In this document: one piece after another, positions 51,367-60,908 of the stretch
Numbering within the stretch: position 1 is the first letter of the stretch
How the letters are laid out: the number at the start of each line of letters is the position of its first letter
From: an uncultured Gammaproteobacteria bacterium
GTDB lineage: Bacteria > Pseudomonadota > Gammaproteobacteria > Eutrophobiales > Eutrophobiaceae
Length of the DNA: 64,000 bases
Reading direction: 5' to 3'
Assembly: GCA_943788005.1 (NCBI GenBank)
Contig: CALSOP010000001.1
Span: 310,001 to 374,000 of the forward strand
Notes under the pieces: model-generated
Database searches by the model: none
Seen by the model: the letters and a program-made list of their open reading frames with translations, nothing else
What the model was told of the DNA's origin: nothing
Made by a program: the position numbers and the translations under genes

Positions 51367-51819
51367 CTAATAAGCTTTGCCGAATGTAATTAAGGTTAAT
51401 ACTGTCACTATGCTTGTTAATTTTACCCTCATCGAGATATACCAGACTGGCAAAATTTTATTCAGCTCTGATTTTTTTTCATAGATTAACAATAAAGGGT
51501 AAGCAGCAGCCAAGATGAACAAGGCAACAGACACAGGGCTAATCAATGCCAGCCAAGCAATTAACCCGGGCAATACACTGATTGATAACAATAATTCTTG
51601 TCTTTGTATCGAATCACTCTTAAGTAAGAAGCCCCAATGAACCGCGCCAACGAAGCTTAAAATAACCGCGCCATAGGAGACGAATCCAATCATTGAATAC
51701 GAACTAAGCTCTTTACTGCCGAAATAAATGCCTACTATGCAAATAACAAATGGCAACAACCCACCATAACTTAAACAATAGATAATAGTTTTAGCTTCAC
51801 CTGTGATTTTATTATTCAT
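51367..51819 (-). CDS. DUF3429 membrane protein
   Basis: A 150-residue integral membrane protein with about five helices. The motif FVSYGAVILSFVGAVHWGFL (SFxGAxHWG) is diagnostic of DUF3429. Members accompany photolyase/cryptochrome genes. Function unknown; likely a light or redox response protein. It lies about 90 bases upstream of the MFS gene in the same direction. Confidence 0.88.
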   Translation of the reverse strand: MNNKITGEAKTIIYCLSYGGLLPFVICIVGIYFGSKELSSYSMIGFVSYGAVILSFVGAVHWGFLLKSDSIQRQELLLSISVLPGLIAWLALISPVSVALFILAAAYPLLLIYEKKSELNKILPVWYISMRVKLTSIVTVLTLITFGKAY

Positions 51820-51840
51820 ATATCAATAACTTTAAATAAA

Positions 51841-52134
51841 TTATTCTATTTCAATAATTTCAACTGCGTTTCCAAATGGGTCTTCAATATAAACCGAAGC
51901 CGTTCCATCTCGATGCTTTGTTAACTTACCAAAAGCTTCAGCGTTAGTACTTTCAATTGCAAAATGTGGTGGATGTTGATCTGGCATGACCAAGGCAAGT
52001 GAGAGGTTGCTAAATTTAAGTAGTGCCCATGTTTCATCTTCATAATCAAGACTGGCATCAAACTTATCGGTATACCACTTCACCGCTGTTTTAATATTGT
52101 TCACCTGTATAGCGACATGATGTATCTTGTCCAT
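51841..52134 (-). CDS. VOC-family protein
   Basis: A 97-residue single VOC module: DKIHHVAIQVNNIKTAVKWY, LKFSNLSLALVMPDQHPPHF and ASVYIEDPFGNAVEIIEIE. His, Glu residues in place suggest metal binding. This small glyoxalase-fold form is half the size of two-module enzymes and would act as a dimer. It starts 21 bases from the DUF3429 gene in the same operon. Confidence 0.85.
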   Translation of the reverse strand: MDKIHHVAIQVNNIKTAVKWYTDKFDASLDYEDETWALLKFSNLSLALVMPDQHPPHFAIESTNAEAFGKLTKHRDGTASVYIEDPFGNAVEIIEIE

Positions 52135-52277
52135 AATAAGTCCTGCCTATTAAATAGATTGTGATAATTTTATAGTGTATTCATTAACTAAGCATGTACT
52201 GTAGAAGAGAATTCGTCTAGGACAAGGGCCTTAATACAAATTCAGTCTAAGACTATTTATTTTAAACTTAAAAATAT

Positions 52278-53258
52278 ATGAAACGCATTGCCATCATTGG
52301 CGCAGGCATGTCAGGCCTCACCGTTGCAAATCAGCTTAAAGATATAGCAAAAGTCGAATTATTTGAAAAATCACGTGGTGTCAGCGGCAGGATGTCGACG
52401 CGCTACGCCGAATCCTATCAGTTTGACCATGGCGCTCAGGACTTTACCGTCCGCAATGAAGCCTTTAAATCTTTTTTAGCTCCTTATATAGATGCGGGAA
52501 TCTTGCAGGAATGGAAACCCAAACTGATGCTGCTAGAAAAGGGGCAGATAGCTAAAGAAAGAACTTGGTCAGAAATACACTATGTCCCCGTCCCTAAAAT
52601 GAATGAATTATGTATTGCTATGGCAAAGGAAATTGATGTCCATTTAAATACAGAAATAGTCAGCATTGAAAAACAAAATCAGCATTGGTCCCTGCTAACG
52701 AAAGATAAACAAGAGTTTGGAACATATGAATGGATCATCAATACAACACCCGCACCACAAGCAGAAAAACTTTTACCAACCTCCTTTGCTGGCTATAACC
52801 ATTTTAAAAAATGCAAAATGCTAGGCTGTTACACATTAATGTTAGCTTTCAATCAGCCATGGAAATGGGAATGGGAGGCGGCAATAGTAAAGGATTCACT
52901 CATCTCATGGATGGCATTAAATTCAAATAAACCGGGTCGTGACAATAGACAAACTCTAATTGTTCAAACCGATAACCAATGGTCGGAAGACCATATAGAT
53001 GCAGCAACATCAGACATTCAACATCTTATTCTAAATGAGTTAAACAGCCTGTTATCTTATGATTTTTCAAGTAGTGAATATTTGACAACACATCGTTGGC
53101 GATATGCGGATACTAAACAGGCTACAGGTGTGGATTACCATCTCGATCATGACCTGAAACTCGGCGCATGTGGTGACTGGTTTATAAAAGGCCGTATAGA
53201 ATCTGCCTTTTTGAGCGGATATAAGCTCGCAAATAGCTTAAAACAGGCTCTATCCTGA
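52278..53258 (+). CDS. renalase-like FAD/NAD(P)-dependent oxidoreductase
   Basis: A 326-residue flavoprotein with GAGMSGLTVANQL dinucleotide site, the EKSRGVSGRMSTRYAESY loop and the DHGAQDFTVRNEAF family block; C-terminal GDWFIKGRIESAFLSGYKLA closes the FAD site. This group is distantly related to renalase and monoamine oxidases and is found in photolyase clusters. Substrate unknown. It is divergent from the VOC gene. Confidence 0.9.
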   Translation: MKRIAIIGAGMSGLTVANQLKDIAKVELFEKSRGVSGRMSTRYAESYQFDHGAQDFTVRNEAFKSFLAPYIDAGILQEWKPKLMLLEKGQIAKERTWSEIHYVPVPKMNELCIAMAKEIDVHLNTEIVSIEKQNQHWSLLTKDKQEFGTYEWIINTTPAPQAEKLLPTSFAGYNHFKKCKMLGCYTLMLAFNQPWKWEWEAAIVKDSLISWMALNSNKPGRDNRQTLIVQTDNQWSEDHIDAATSDIQHLILNELNSLLSYDFSSSEYLTTHRWRYADTKQATGVDYHLDHDLKLGACGDWFIKGRIESAFLSGYKLANSLKQALS

Positions 53259-53600
53259 AATAATGCGAATATATTGTTTCATTCTATGTTAGAGTGCGCG
53301 CATCTCGACACCAGATAGGTGTCCAGAGCGTCATCACTAGTTGTTAGTTCGCCTCACTGCATTGCTATTATTTATAATCGTAATCCAATCTTAGAGACCA
53401 ACTGTCCCTCCCTTTGAGAGCCAATTACTGCATGCCGCACTTACGGCAAAGCTATCTACTGCCCCGAACTGTATGCGCGTTTACGCGTACGCAAATATTA
53501 GAGCTTATTTTACTTCGCCAGATTTATACGTCATTTCGCTGACCTTTTACTCAAGTGAGTTGGTTGCGTAATGGTACAAACCTATATTTAGGAATATTTA
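53259..53600 (+). promoter_or_regulatory. long structured leader of rhlE
   Basis: A 342-base gap without coding potential. It contains hairpins GACACC/GGTGTC (53307-53323), TGCCG/CGGCA (53433-53448) and CGCG/CGCG (53476-53487). Long folded leaders are typical of cold-shock-regulated RNA helicase genes, where structure and autoregulation control translation. Transcription start is not identifiable with confidence. Confidence 0.4.
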
Positions 53601-54950
53601 ATGACATTTGAAAAACTCGGATTATCCGAAGAACTATTGCGCTCTGTGCGCGAAACAGGCTATACCAGCCCCACACCCATTCAGGCACAAGCCATCCCTG
53701 CTATTTTAGAAGGCAAAGATGTAATGGCTGCAGCACAAACCGGCACTGGAAAAACAGCTGGATTTACCCTGCCACTATTACAACTACTAAATGAAAAACC
53801 ACCGGTAAAGAATAACCGCGCTCGTGCATTGGTGTTAACACCAACTCGAGAACTTGCTGCACAGGTACAAGAAAGTGTATTTACCTATGGTAAGCATCTA
53901 CAATTACGCTCCGCAGTTGTCTTTGGTGGCGTCAAAATAAACCCGCAAATGATGAAGCTGCGCCGTGGCGTCGATGTATTAGTTGCAACACCAGGTCGCT
54001 TGCTTGATCTATTCCAACAACGCGCTATCAACTTCAATGATATTGAAATATTGGTATTGGATGAAGCCGATCGCATGTTAGACATGGGTTTTATACATGA
54101 CATCAAAAAGATCATGGCGCTGCTACCGAAGCAACGACAGACGCTGATGTTCTCTGCTACGTTTTCGCAAGAAATCAGGCAACTTGCAAAAGGCATTATC
54201 AATAACCCGGTTGAGATCGATGTTGCACCACGTAACTCGACTGTTGAAACTATCTCGCAAATTGTTTATCCCGTCGATAAAGCACGTAAAACTGACCTAC
54301 TCAGTCATCTGATTCGTAATGAAAACTGGTATCAGGTATTAGTATTCAGTCGCACCAAACATGGAGCAGATAAACTGGTAAAACGCTTATCACGTGACAA
54401 TATCCATGCAGCGGCAATTCACGGCAATAAAAGTCAGGCACAGCGAACTAAAGCTTTGGATGGTTTTAAAAAGAATAAGATTCAAATCCTGGTGGCAACT
54501 GATATTGCAGCCAGAGGCATAGACATCGATCAACTTTCTCATGTTGTTAATTTTGATTTGCCGAATGTACCTGAAGATTATGTGCATCGTATTGGCCGCA
54601 CCGGCCGTGCTGGTGCAAGCGGTCAGGCTATCTCTTTGGTTAGTGCTGATGAAGCCAAACAACTACAAGATATCGAACGTCTCATAAAACGTAAGATCGA
54701 ACGCGAAGAGATTGAAACCTTTGAACCACAACACATTGTCCCGGAATCTGTCTCTGGTAAATCATCGCGTAATAAACAAGGCGCTAAACCAGGCAACAAC
54801 AAAACCAGACAATATAAAGGCAAACGTAACGGTTCTAGTGAACAGAATCCACGTAGTCGATATGGCAAACCAACCGGTTCAAGTAACAGAAACGGTAATT
54901 CTGGTAATCGCCAACAACGAACAGCATCAGCAGAAAGACCAGCAGTTTAA
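53601..54950 (+). CDS. rhlE: DEAD-box RNA helicase RhlE
   Basis: A 449-residue DEAD-box helicase: Q motif (about residues 2-28), Walker [10 protein letters not shown], Ia [15 protein letters not shown], and HRIGRTGR. The basic tail after about residue 370 ([15 protein letters not shown]...) is rich in Arg, Gly, Asn and Gln and binds RNA, as in RhlE. It unwinds RNA, probably in ribosome assembly or mRNA decay at low temperature. It has a folded leader upstream and a hairpin run downstream. Confidence 0.94.
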   Translation: MTFEKLGLSEELLRSVRETGYTSPTPIQAQAIPAILEGKDVMAAAQTGTGKTAGFTLPLLQLLNEKPPVKNNRARALVLTPTRELAAQVQESVFTYGKHLQLRSAVVFGGVKINPQMMKLRRGVDVLVATPGRLLDLFQQRAINFNDIEILVLDEADRMLDMGFIHDIKKIMALLPKQRQTLMFSATFSQEIRQLAKGIINNPVEIDVAPRNSTVETISQIVYPVDKARKTDLLSHLIRNENWYQVLVFSRTKHGADKLVKRLSRDNIHAAAIHGNKSQAQRTKALDGFKKNKIQILVATDIAARGIDIDQLSHVVNFDLPNVPEDYVHRIGRTGRAGASGQAISLVSADEAKQLQDIERLIKRKIEREEIETFEPQHIVPESVSGKSSRNKQGAKPGNNKTRQYKGKRNGSSEQNPRSRYGKPTGSSNRNGNSGNRQQRTASAERPAV

Positions 54951-54958
54951 TATTAGGT

Positions 54959-54981
54959 AAGCACTGATTAAGTCAGTGCTT
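54959..54981 (+). terminator. hairpin directly after rhlE
   Basis: AAGCACTGA (54959-54967) pairs perfectly with TCAGTGCTT (54973-54981) around a five-base loop, eight bases after the rhlE stop. There is no long T tract, so it may be an RNA-stability stem rather than a classical terminator. Confidence 0.6.
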
Positions 54982-54984
54982 CCT

Positions 54985-55103
54985 GTGGCACAAGGATGTG
55001 TCACCATTATTAATGACGATAAGTCATTGAAAATGTCAACAAACTAAAAATCACATTTTTAGTTTGTATCCTCTGGCAAGTCCAGGATGGACTTGTTCAG
55101 AGG
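54985..55103 (+). ncRNA. run of further perfect hairpins after rhlE, possible structured RNA
   Basis: Four more stems follow: GTGGCACA/TGTGTCAC (54985-55004), AATGAC/GTCATT (55012-55028), CAAACTAAAAA/TTTTTAGTTTG (55040-55066), and a two-part stem CCTCTG...CAAGTCC/GGACTTG...CAGAGG (55070-55103). Loops are 4-5 bases. The run has no reading frame. It may be a structured 3' element, a non-coding RNA, or a set of repeats. Which is not decidable without expression data. Confidence 0.4.
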
Positions 55104-55225
55104 CTTATTAGATACATTATTGAAGACCATCATGAACGTTATAGTCACACGATTGCCGTGATGGGTCTTTCAATATAAACCTGTCCCAACAAATGGGGAC
55201 GCACAAATGACAGAGGTAAATAACA

Positions 55226-55525
55226 ATGGAAGCCATAGTCCATAAACAAAAAACAGCCGGTGATGGACGTATATCATTCCCGACATTACATTGCTGGAAC
55301 CCGGAAACAGAAATTATCACTATAGCCGCACAAGTCAGTGGCAAACGCGTGTCTTGTCGAATCGCTTATGCTGATATAAAAACAAAATTTACTGAACTAG
55401 CCGATACACCACTAGAAACTGTCGTAAAATATCGAACGGAAATCGAAACTGCAGCAAAAGCATTAATTGAAAACAAAAAGTATGAGAAAGACGGCTCAAT
55501 TAAAATAGACTGCGCTAGTCTTTAA
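55226..55525 (+). CDS. DUF1488 family protein
   Basis: A 99-residue small protein of the DUF1488 family. Core: GRISFPTLHCWNPETEIITI, then AAQVSGKRVSCRIAYADIKT. C-terminus is Lys-rich. Members are single-domain, unknown function, sometimes linked to cold or stress. CAGAGGT is 8 bases before the ATG. The 5' side (55104-55225) contains further inverted repeats (AGACC/TGATGGGTCT region and GTCCC/GGGGAC). Confidence 0.85.
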   Translation: MEAIVHKQKTAGDGRISFPTLHCWNPETEIITIAAQVSGKRVSCRIAYADIKTKFTELADTPLETVVKYRTEIETAAKALIENKKYEKDGSIKIDCASL

Positions 55526-55551
55526 ATGTAGTAAATTTATAAATCGACGTA

Positions 55552-56418
55552 TTATCTCAGTAAGAGCAAGGGCGTCTTGGTGTTAAGTAACATCTTTGCA
55601 GTAAAACTACCCAATATCAGATCGTGTAATCGGGTGTGATTAAATGCACCCATGATCGTCAAGTCAATGTCATGGCTGGCTTGATATTCACATAACTCAT
55701 CCTCAGTCTTGCCCTGTAAACTAGCGCTGGTAATATCAGCCCATCCTGCTGACTTAAGTTTATTAACTGCACTATCAATTAAACTATCGGCAGTATCCTT
55801 TTTATTAACGCAGACCAAGTGACAACTTAAGCCTTTGTATAAAGGGCTATTAGCAATGATATCAATATGTTTATCACTGGTTTCACTACCATCATAGGCA
55901 ATCATTATCCGTTGTGGAATTTTGAAGACATCATAAGCAACCAGAATATGTCCATGCAAAGAACGTATCATCGATTCCAGTTTTGCACCGATTTTATCAG
56001 TTTGATCTTCGTGTATTTTTCCACGCGCACCTATGACGAGGATACGTAGTTCCTCTTTTAGCTCTACCAAAGTCTCAACCAAGCTACCGTGTTGTAAACA
56101 TAAAATTGGATCTTTAAATCCATCCTCAACAACACGCTCATTTGCCGCTTGTAAAATAGACTTTCCTTCTTTCAAACGTAATTTATTGCGTGTGTGTTCA
56201 CTGCTGGTAATTTCTTCTAGTAAATGATCTCGACTATCCACACCCAAATTACCCGACAGATCAACTTCTTTAGCCATCTCTTGATGATGGTCAATGGTGT
56301 ACATAAGCTTCAATGGCCCTTCAATGCGTTGTGCTAACCACACAGCATAATCACAGACTGCTTCAGAAAGTTTCGATCCATCGATACAAGCCAGAATCAA
56401 TTTTTTATTATTAGTCAT
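55552..56418 (-). CDS. universal stress protein, two UspA domains
   Basis: A 288-residue protein with two tandem Usp domains (about 1-145 and 150-288). The ATP-binding motif is clear in the second domain, MGAFNHTRLHDLILGSFTAK (GxxGx9GS-like), and weaker in the first (VIGARGKI). Its start codon overlaps the SulP stop as TAATG, so it is translated by coupling. It likely senses ATP or modulates the transporter. Confidence 0.9.
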   Translation of the reverse strand: MTNNKKLILACIDGSKLSEAVCDYAVWLAQRIEGPLKLMYTIDHHQEMAKEVDLSGNLGVDSRDHLLEEITSSEHTRNKLRLKEGKSILQAANERVVEDGFKDPILCLQHGSLVETLVELKEELRILVIGARGKIHEDQTDKIGAKLESMIRSLHGHILVAYDVFKIPQRIMIAYDGSETSDKHIDIIANSPLYKGLSCHLVCVNKKDTADSLIDSAVNKLKSAGWADITSASLQGKTEDELCEYQASHDIDLTIMGAFNHTRLHDLILGSFTAKMLLNTKTPLLLLR

Positions 56419-57911
56419 TAGTGGCCACCCATAATTTTTTCAATTTCTTCTGGTTTATCGTGAACACCAAAGCGGTCAATTATTGTAGAACTGGCTTCAT
56501 TAAGCCCAATCAACTCTACTTCTGCACCTTGACGCCGCAACTTAATCACCGCCTTATCCAAAGAAGACACTGAGGTGATATCCCAAAAATGCGCACGACT
56601 CAGGTCAATCACAATCTTTTCTACCGCTTCCTTGAAATCAAAGGCAGCGATAAATTTATCTGCTGAACTAAAGAATACCTGCCCCACAACATGGTAAGTT
56701 CGAGTATCGCTATCCTCATCATATTCCGATTCAACATACATTAAATGGCTAATCTTATTTGCAAAAAATAATGATGCCAACAATACGCCGACAAACACGC
56801 CCAAAGCCAGATTATGCGTCCAAACGACAACCAATACTGTCATTATCATGACTAGGTTGGAAGAAAGTGGATGTTGCTTTAGATCTCGAAAAGAACCCCA
56901 GTTAAACGTTCCTATGGATACCATGATCATTACAGCAACCAGTGCTGCCATCGGTATCTGGCTAATCCAATCGCCGAGAAACACCACCATAATCAACAAT
57001 AAGACACCGGCAAGCAAGGTAGATAATCGTCCACGACCGCCTGATTTAATATTAATAACAGATTGCCCAATCATCGCACAACCGGCCATTCCACCCATGA
57101 GGCCTGAGCCAATGTTGGCAATCCCTTGGCCTTTACACTCTCGGTTTTTATCACTATCCGTATCGGTTAAATCATCAACGATCGTCGCCGTCATCAATGA
57201 TTCCAAAAGACCTACTACTGCTAGCGGAACTGCATAGGGAAGAATAATTTTAAGCGTCTCAATGGTTAATGGTACATCTGGCCAGAGAAACATGGGTAAG
57301 GTATCGGGTAAATCACCCATATCACCTACTGTTCGAATATCCAGCTTCAACATTAATGCAATGCCAGTTAAAACGATAATGCACACTAGCGGCGAAGGTA
57401 TCGATTTTCCAATGGTAGGAATAAGCGGAAATAAATAGATAATACCCAAGCCACCCAAGGTCATTACATAGACATGCCAGGTCACGCCCGTGAGCTCTGG
57501 TAGTTGCGCCATAAAGATGAGTATCGCCAAGGCGTTTACAAAACCGGTTACTACCGAACGTGAGACAAAACGCATTAAACTTCCCAGCTTGAGATACCCA
57601 GCAATTATTTGAATCGCCCCCGTTAACAATGTTGTCGCTAACAGATATTCAAGCCCATGTTCTTTTACCAAGGTCACCATTAACAACGCCATGGCGCCGG
57701 TCGCAGCACTGATCATACCGGCACGTCCACCAACAATGGCCGTCGTCACAGCAATACAAAAAGAGGCGTAAAGACCCACTTTAGGATCAACACCAGCAAT
57801 AATAGAGAAGGCAATCGCCTCGGGAATCAACGCAAGCGCAACAACGAGCCCTGCCAGAATATCAGCGCGAATATTGCCTAACCAATCTTGTTTTTTTGAG
57901 AGTAAAAGCAT
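56418..57911 (-). CDS. SulP-family anion transporter with STAS domain
   Basis: A 497-residue SLC26/SulP transporter. The N-terminal [20 protein letters not shown] leads into about 12-14 helices (SulP core) with the GxGxxNxxG-like [17 protein letters not shown]; the STAS domain lies at about residues 395-490 ([40 protein letters not shown]). Candidate substrates include bicarbonate and sulfate. The universal stress protein is coupled downstream. Confidence 0.9.
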   Translation of the reverse strand: MLLLSKKQDWLGNIRADILAGLVVALALIPEAIAFSIIAGVDPKVGLYASFCIAVTTAIVGGRAGMISAATGAMALLMVTLVKEHGLEYLLATTLLTGAIQIIAGYLKLGSLMRFVSRSVVTGFVNALAILIFMAQLPELTGVTWHVYVMTLGGLGIIYLFPLIPTIGKSIPSPLVCIIVLTGIALMLKLDIRTVGDMGDLPDTLPMFLWPDVPLTIETLKIILPYAVPLAVVGLLESLMTATIVDDLTDTDSDKNRECKGQGIANIGSGLMGGMAGCAMIGQSVINIKSGGRGRLSTLLAGVLLLIMVVFLGDWISQIPMAALVAVMIMVSIGTFNWGSFRDLKQHPLSSNLVMIMTVLVVVWTHNLALGVFVGVLLASLFFANKISHLMYVESEYDEDSDTRTYHVVGQVFFSSADKFIAAFDFKEAVEKIVIDLSRAHFWDITSVSSLDKAVIKLRRQGAEVELIGLNEASSTIIDRFGVHDKPEEIEKIMGGH

Positions 57912-58252
57912 TTAAATCCTATAATCGTGAAACAACAAACAGCCACAAATGGTCTATCTGATTAAAATTAAAAATAGTTGGTGAGTACTAATGCGCTAGT
58001 TCACAAGCGCTAATCTGCTTCTGGAACTGCAGATAAATCGATTATCCAGTCGTGCTTACAAGTTGAGAGGTGATATAGCCCGAAGACGAGTGCCAACGGC
58101 GGCTATTATAGTGTCTGTTTCAAATCTAGCTAGCGGATAACGGTAAATTCTCTGATTATCAGTCATTAATATTAATGAATATTATTCTGGGACTTGTTTT
58201 TATTAATGCTATTATGCGCCCCCTTCCCACAAGCCAATAAAGAGTACGTCCT
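57912..58252. other. 341-base gap between divergent transporter and helicase
   Basis: No gene, RNA or strong palindrome found. It must carry the divergent promoters of the SulP operon and dbpA. No specific promoter could be assigned with confidence. Confidence 0.3.
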
Positions 58253-59635
58253 GTGACAACAGCAAACTTTTCATCACTACTGCTAAGACCTGAAGAACTA
58301 GCCAATATTGAGTCATTGGATTATCACACAATGACAGCAATTCAGGCCCAAAGCCTGCCTGCCATTCTGGAAGGCAAAGACCTGCTGGCTCAAGCAAAAA
58401 CCGGTAGTGGTAAGACTGCTGCTTTTGCAATTGGCCTGCTGCATCAGCTTGAAGTCACAACTTACCAAGTACAGTCACTGATACTTTGTCCGACTCGTGA
58501 ACTAGCCGATCAAGTCACTAATGAAATAAGACGTCTTGCACGTTCAACCCCTAATACCAAGATTGTCACTTTATGTGGCGGCAAGTCTATGGATCCGCAA
58601 CTTGCTTCGCTAGAACACCAACCGCATATTGTTGTAGGTACGCCGGGCCGTATATTAAAACATCTAGATAAAGGGTCATTAAAACTGGATGGCCTGAAAA
58701 TACTGGTACTGGATGAGGCCGACCGCATGCTGGACATGGGCTTTTATGACGAGATTATGCGTGTTATTAAAATAGCACCGCAGAAAAGACAAACCTTACT
58801 ATTCTCCGCGACCTATCCCCATGAAATAAAAAAAATCAGTAACACTATTCAAAAGAATCCCGTCGATGTTCGTGATGAAAGTGTGCATGACGACAAAAAG
58901 ATAAAACAGATTTTTTATGAAATAACACCAGGCGAGAGAACAAAGACATTAATCACCTTGTTACGACACTATCAACCAGAATCAAGTTTAGTATTTTGTA
59001 ATACAAAACAGCAATGTCAGGATCTTGCTAGCGAATTATGGCAACAGGGTTTTCATGCGCTGGCCTTGCATGGTGATCTCGAACAACGTGATCGCGATCA
59101 AGTATTAATCCAATTTTCCAACAAAAGCTGTTCAATTTTAATCGCAACTGATGTTGCCGCGCGTGGCCTGGATATAAAAGAATTACATGCCGTAATTAAT
59201 TTCGAGTTATCACCCGATCCTGAAATTCATATTCACCGTATTGGTCGCACCGGTCGTGCTGATAAAGATGGCTTGGCATTTAGTTTCTTCATGGCCTCTG
59301 AAAAATTTAGAGTCGAAGCAATAGAAGAGTATAAAAATAGTCCTGTTAAAATCGAAGCGGCTGCAACACTTAAGGCAAAAGATAACAACAAACTTTATCC
59401 GCCAATGGTCACGCTCTGCATTAATGCCGGGCGTAAAGACAAGGTGCGCGCAGGTGATATCCTCGGAGCCTTAACAGGCAACACTGAACTTACGGGTGAT
59501 CAAATTGGCAAAATCGATATCTTTGATAAGCTAGCCTACGTCGCTGTAGAACAAGCGATTGCAAAACAAGCTTTGGAATTACTTTCGGAAGGAAAGATTA
59601 AAGGCCGTAAATTTAAAGTAAAAAGATTACGTTAA
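58253..59635 (+). CDS. dbpA: ATP-dependent RNA helicase DbpA
   Basis: A 460-residue DEAD-box helicase with AKTGSGKTAAFAIGL, DEAD, SAT, and HRIGRTGR motifs and the C-terminal RNA-recognition-like domain (about 385-460) ending KIKGRKFKVKRLR that targets helix 92 of 23S rRNA. It assists 50S assembly. Start is GTG at 58253. Converges closely with the 3D-domain gene (2 bases). Confidence 0.93.
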   Translation: MTTANFSSLLLRPEELANIESLDYHTMTAIQAQSLPAILEGKDLLAQAKTGSGKTAAFAIGLLHQLEVTTYQVQSLILCPTRELADQVTNEIRRLARSTPNTKIVTLCGGKSMDPQLASLEHQPHIVVGTPGRILKHLDKGSLKLDGLKILVLDEADRMLDMGFYDEIMRVIKIAPQKRQTLLFSATYPHEIKKISNTIQKNPVDVRDESVHDDKKIKQIFYEITPGERTKTLITLLRHYQPESSLVFCNTKQQCQDLASELWQQGFHALALHGDLEQRDRDQVLIQFSNKSCSILIATDVAARGLDIKELHAVINFELSPDPEIHIHRIGRTGRADKDGLAFSFFMASEKFRVEAIEEYKNSPVKIEAAATLKAKDNNKLYPPMVTLCINAGRKDKVRAGDILGALTGNTELTGDQIGKIDIFDKLAYVAVEQAIAKQALELLSEGKIKGRKFKVKRLR

Positions 59636-59637
59636 CA

Positions 59638-60210
59638 TTAAATAGACGTTAATCGACAAACAGTATGATCTTTTCCGGTTATTTCATAGGTCACGGCTTC
59701 AGCCTGCTTGCCTTCACCAGTATATATATCAACATGCGTATTTTTGATCGCACTGCCTACATCATCAGATATATATAACTGATCTTTTAAAGCGTTAGGC
59801 AAACTCGGGATCTTTAAAACCACGCCCGTAGGAATAATATTTTTATCTGTTGCAATCGAACCCACATCTAAAGGCTTGCCTAATGCATTAAGTGGTTCAT
59901 TGCTCTTGTGCCACTTATTTGAGAAACGACCCAAATACCAACCATCCTTTGTTTTACCCCAACCTTCGATCATTACCACCTTAAGAAAAGCTGAAGCATG
60001 CGTGCTTTCTCCCAGCCTCTCAATATTGATTTTAGTTTTATCAGTTTGCAGGTACTCCGATTCTATCGGTGTGAAATAACCAGTGACATGCCATGCGGAA
60101 CTGCATGCTTCATCATGTGAAGCATAAGAATTAGTAGTGTTAAACAATGAAGCAACGACCAGCAACATCACCACCACAGCTAAGCAGCGGTCTCTCCCTC
60201 GTAAATACAA
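59638..60210 (-). CDS. 3D-domain exported protein
   Basis: A 190-residue exported protein with a hydrophobic segment at about 10-27 as signal peptide. The C-terminal 3D domain has YISDDVGSAIKNTHVDIYTG with the three conserved Asp residues; similar domains occur in MltA lytic transglycosylases and resuscitation-type muralytic enzymes, so peptidoglycan cleavage is likely. The start TTG (60210) has GGGGG 8 bases upstream, but a start near the GTG/ATG cluster at residues 11-14 is possible. Confidence 0.83.
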   Translation of the reverse strand: MYLRGRDRCLAVVVMLLVVASLFNTTNSYASHDEACSSAWHVTGYFTPIESEYLQTDKTKINIERLGESTHASAFLKVVMIEGWGKTKDGWYLGRFSNKWHKSNEPLNALGKPLDVGSIATDKNIIPTGVVLKIPSLPNALKDQLYISDDVGSAIKNTHVDIYTGEGKQAEAVTYEITGKDHTVCRLTSI

Positions 60211-60230
60211 CGATAATCCCCCTAAGATTC

Positions 60231-60246
60231 TCGTTCAAATGAACGA
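60231..60246. promoter_or_regulatory. 16-bp palindrome upstream of the 3D gene
   Basis: TCGTTCA-AA-TGAACGA is a perfect inverted repeat about 21 bases before the start codon on the minus strand; outer bases CCCC/GGGG add further symmetry. It may be an operator or a leader hairpin. Confidence 0.4.
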
Positions 60247-60340
60247 TGTTAGTTGGGGTAAATAGCATACGGTTTTCTACGGCTAATATCCATATATTGT
60301 AGGAAGGTGGATTAAATAACGCTATATATAGATATTAAAC

Positions 60341-60709
60341 TCATCTAAATTGATTGCGAGTTTTATTGTTTTCTGCAATTTCAAAACCGAGCTGTATTGA
60401 AGCTAATTCGCCTTTATCTAACCAGATACCGCTACAGCTCTGGCAATAGTCGATCATCGTTACCCGTATTTTTCCATGCTTACGCTTCTTCATAACTATG
60501 TCGCACTCGGGACAATCGCGTCGAACTTCAGGACCATTACGCGGAATCGGTGTGTCTGCTGGAATTTCTATCTCGCGGGATTCTTCAATAGCAATCAGAC
60601 TTTCCTCACTAAAGAACATACCTTTACAACTGAAACACAATTTAACAGCGACCCCTTCATAGAAAACAGTCTGCATGGGTGTATCACATCGTTTACACTG
60701 AATACTCAT
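60341..60709 (-). CDS. zf-TFIIB domain protein
   Basis: A 122-residue protein with two TFIIB-type zinc ribbons: CKRCDTPMQTVFYEGVAVKL, then CFSCKGMFF, and CPECDIVMKKR...DYCQSCSGIWLDKGELASIQ. It binds zinc through CxxC pairs and probably interacts with nucleic acid or protein. The closing WLDKGEL motif is typical of the family. Monocistronic. Confidence 0.85.
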   Translation of the reverse strand: MSIQCKRCDTPMQTVFYEGVAVKLCFSCKGMFFSEESLIAIEESREIEIPADTPIPRNGPEVRRDCPECDIVMKKRKHGKIRVTMIDYCQSCSGIWLDKGELASIQLGFEIAENNKTRNQFR

Positions 60710-60908
60710 AATAATTTTGTTCTGATGTTTTTAAGCTTGTTACATTTGTAATGGTATATCGGCCAGGAATTGGCAAGACTTAAGGACGAAGATTGATATA
60801 TTTGAGTGAAACCAAAAAGCAGGTGATGCCAGAGGCATAGTTTTCCTAGAATGCTGCGATCTCGACTACGGGCAATACCTTGCTGTTTGGTGCCAAGCTA
60901 CCATGATA

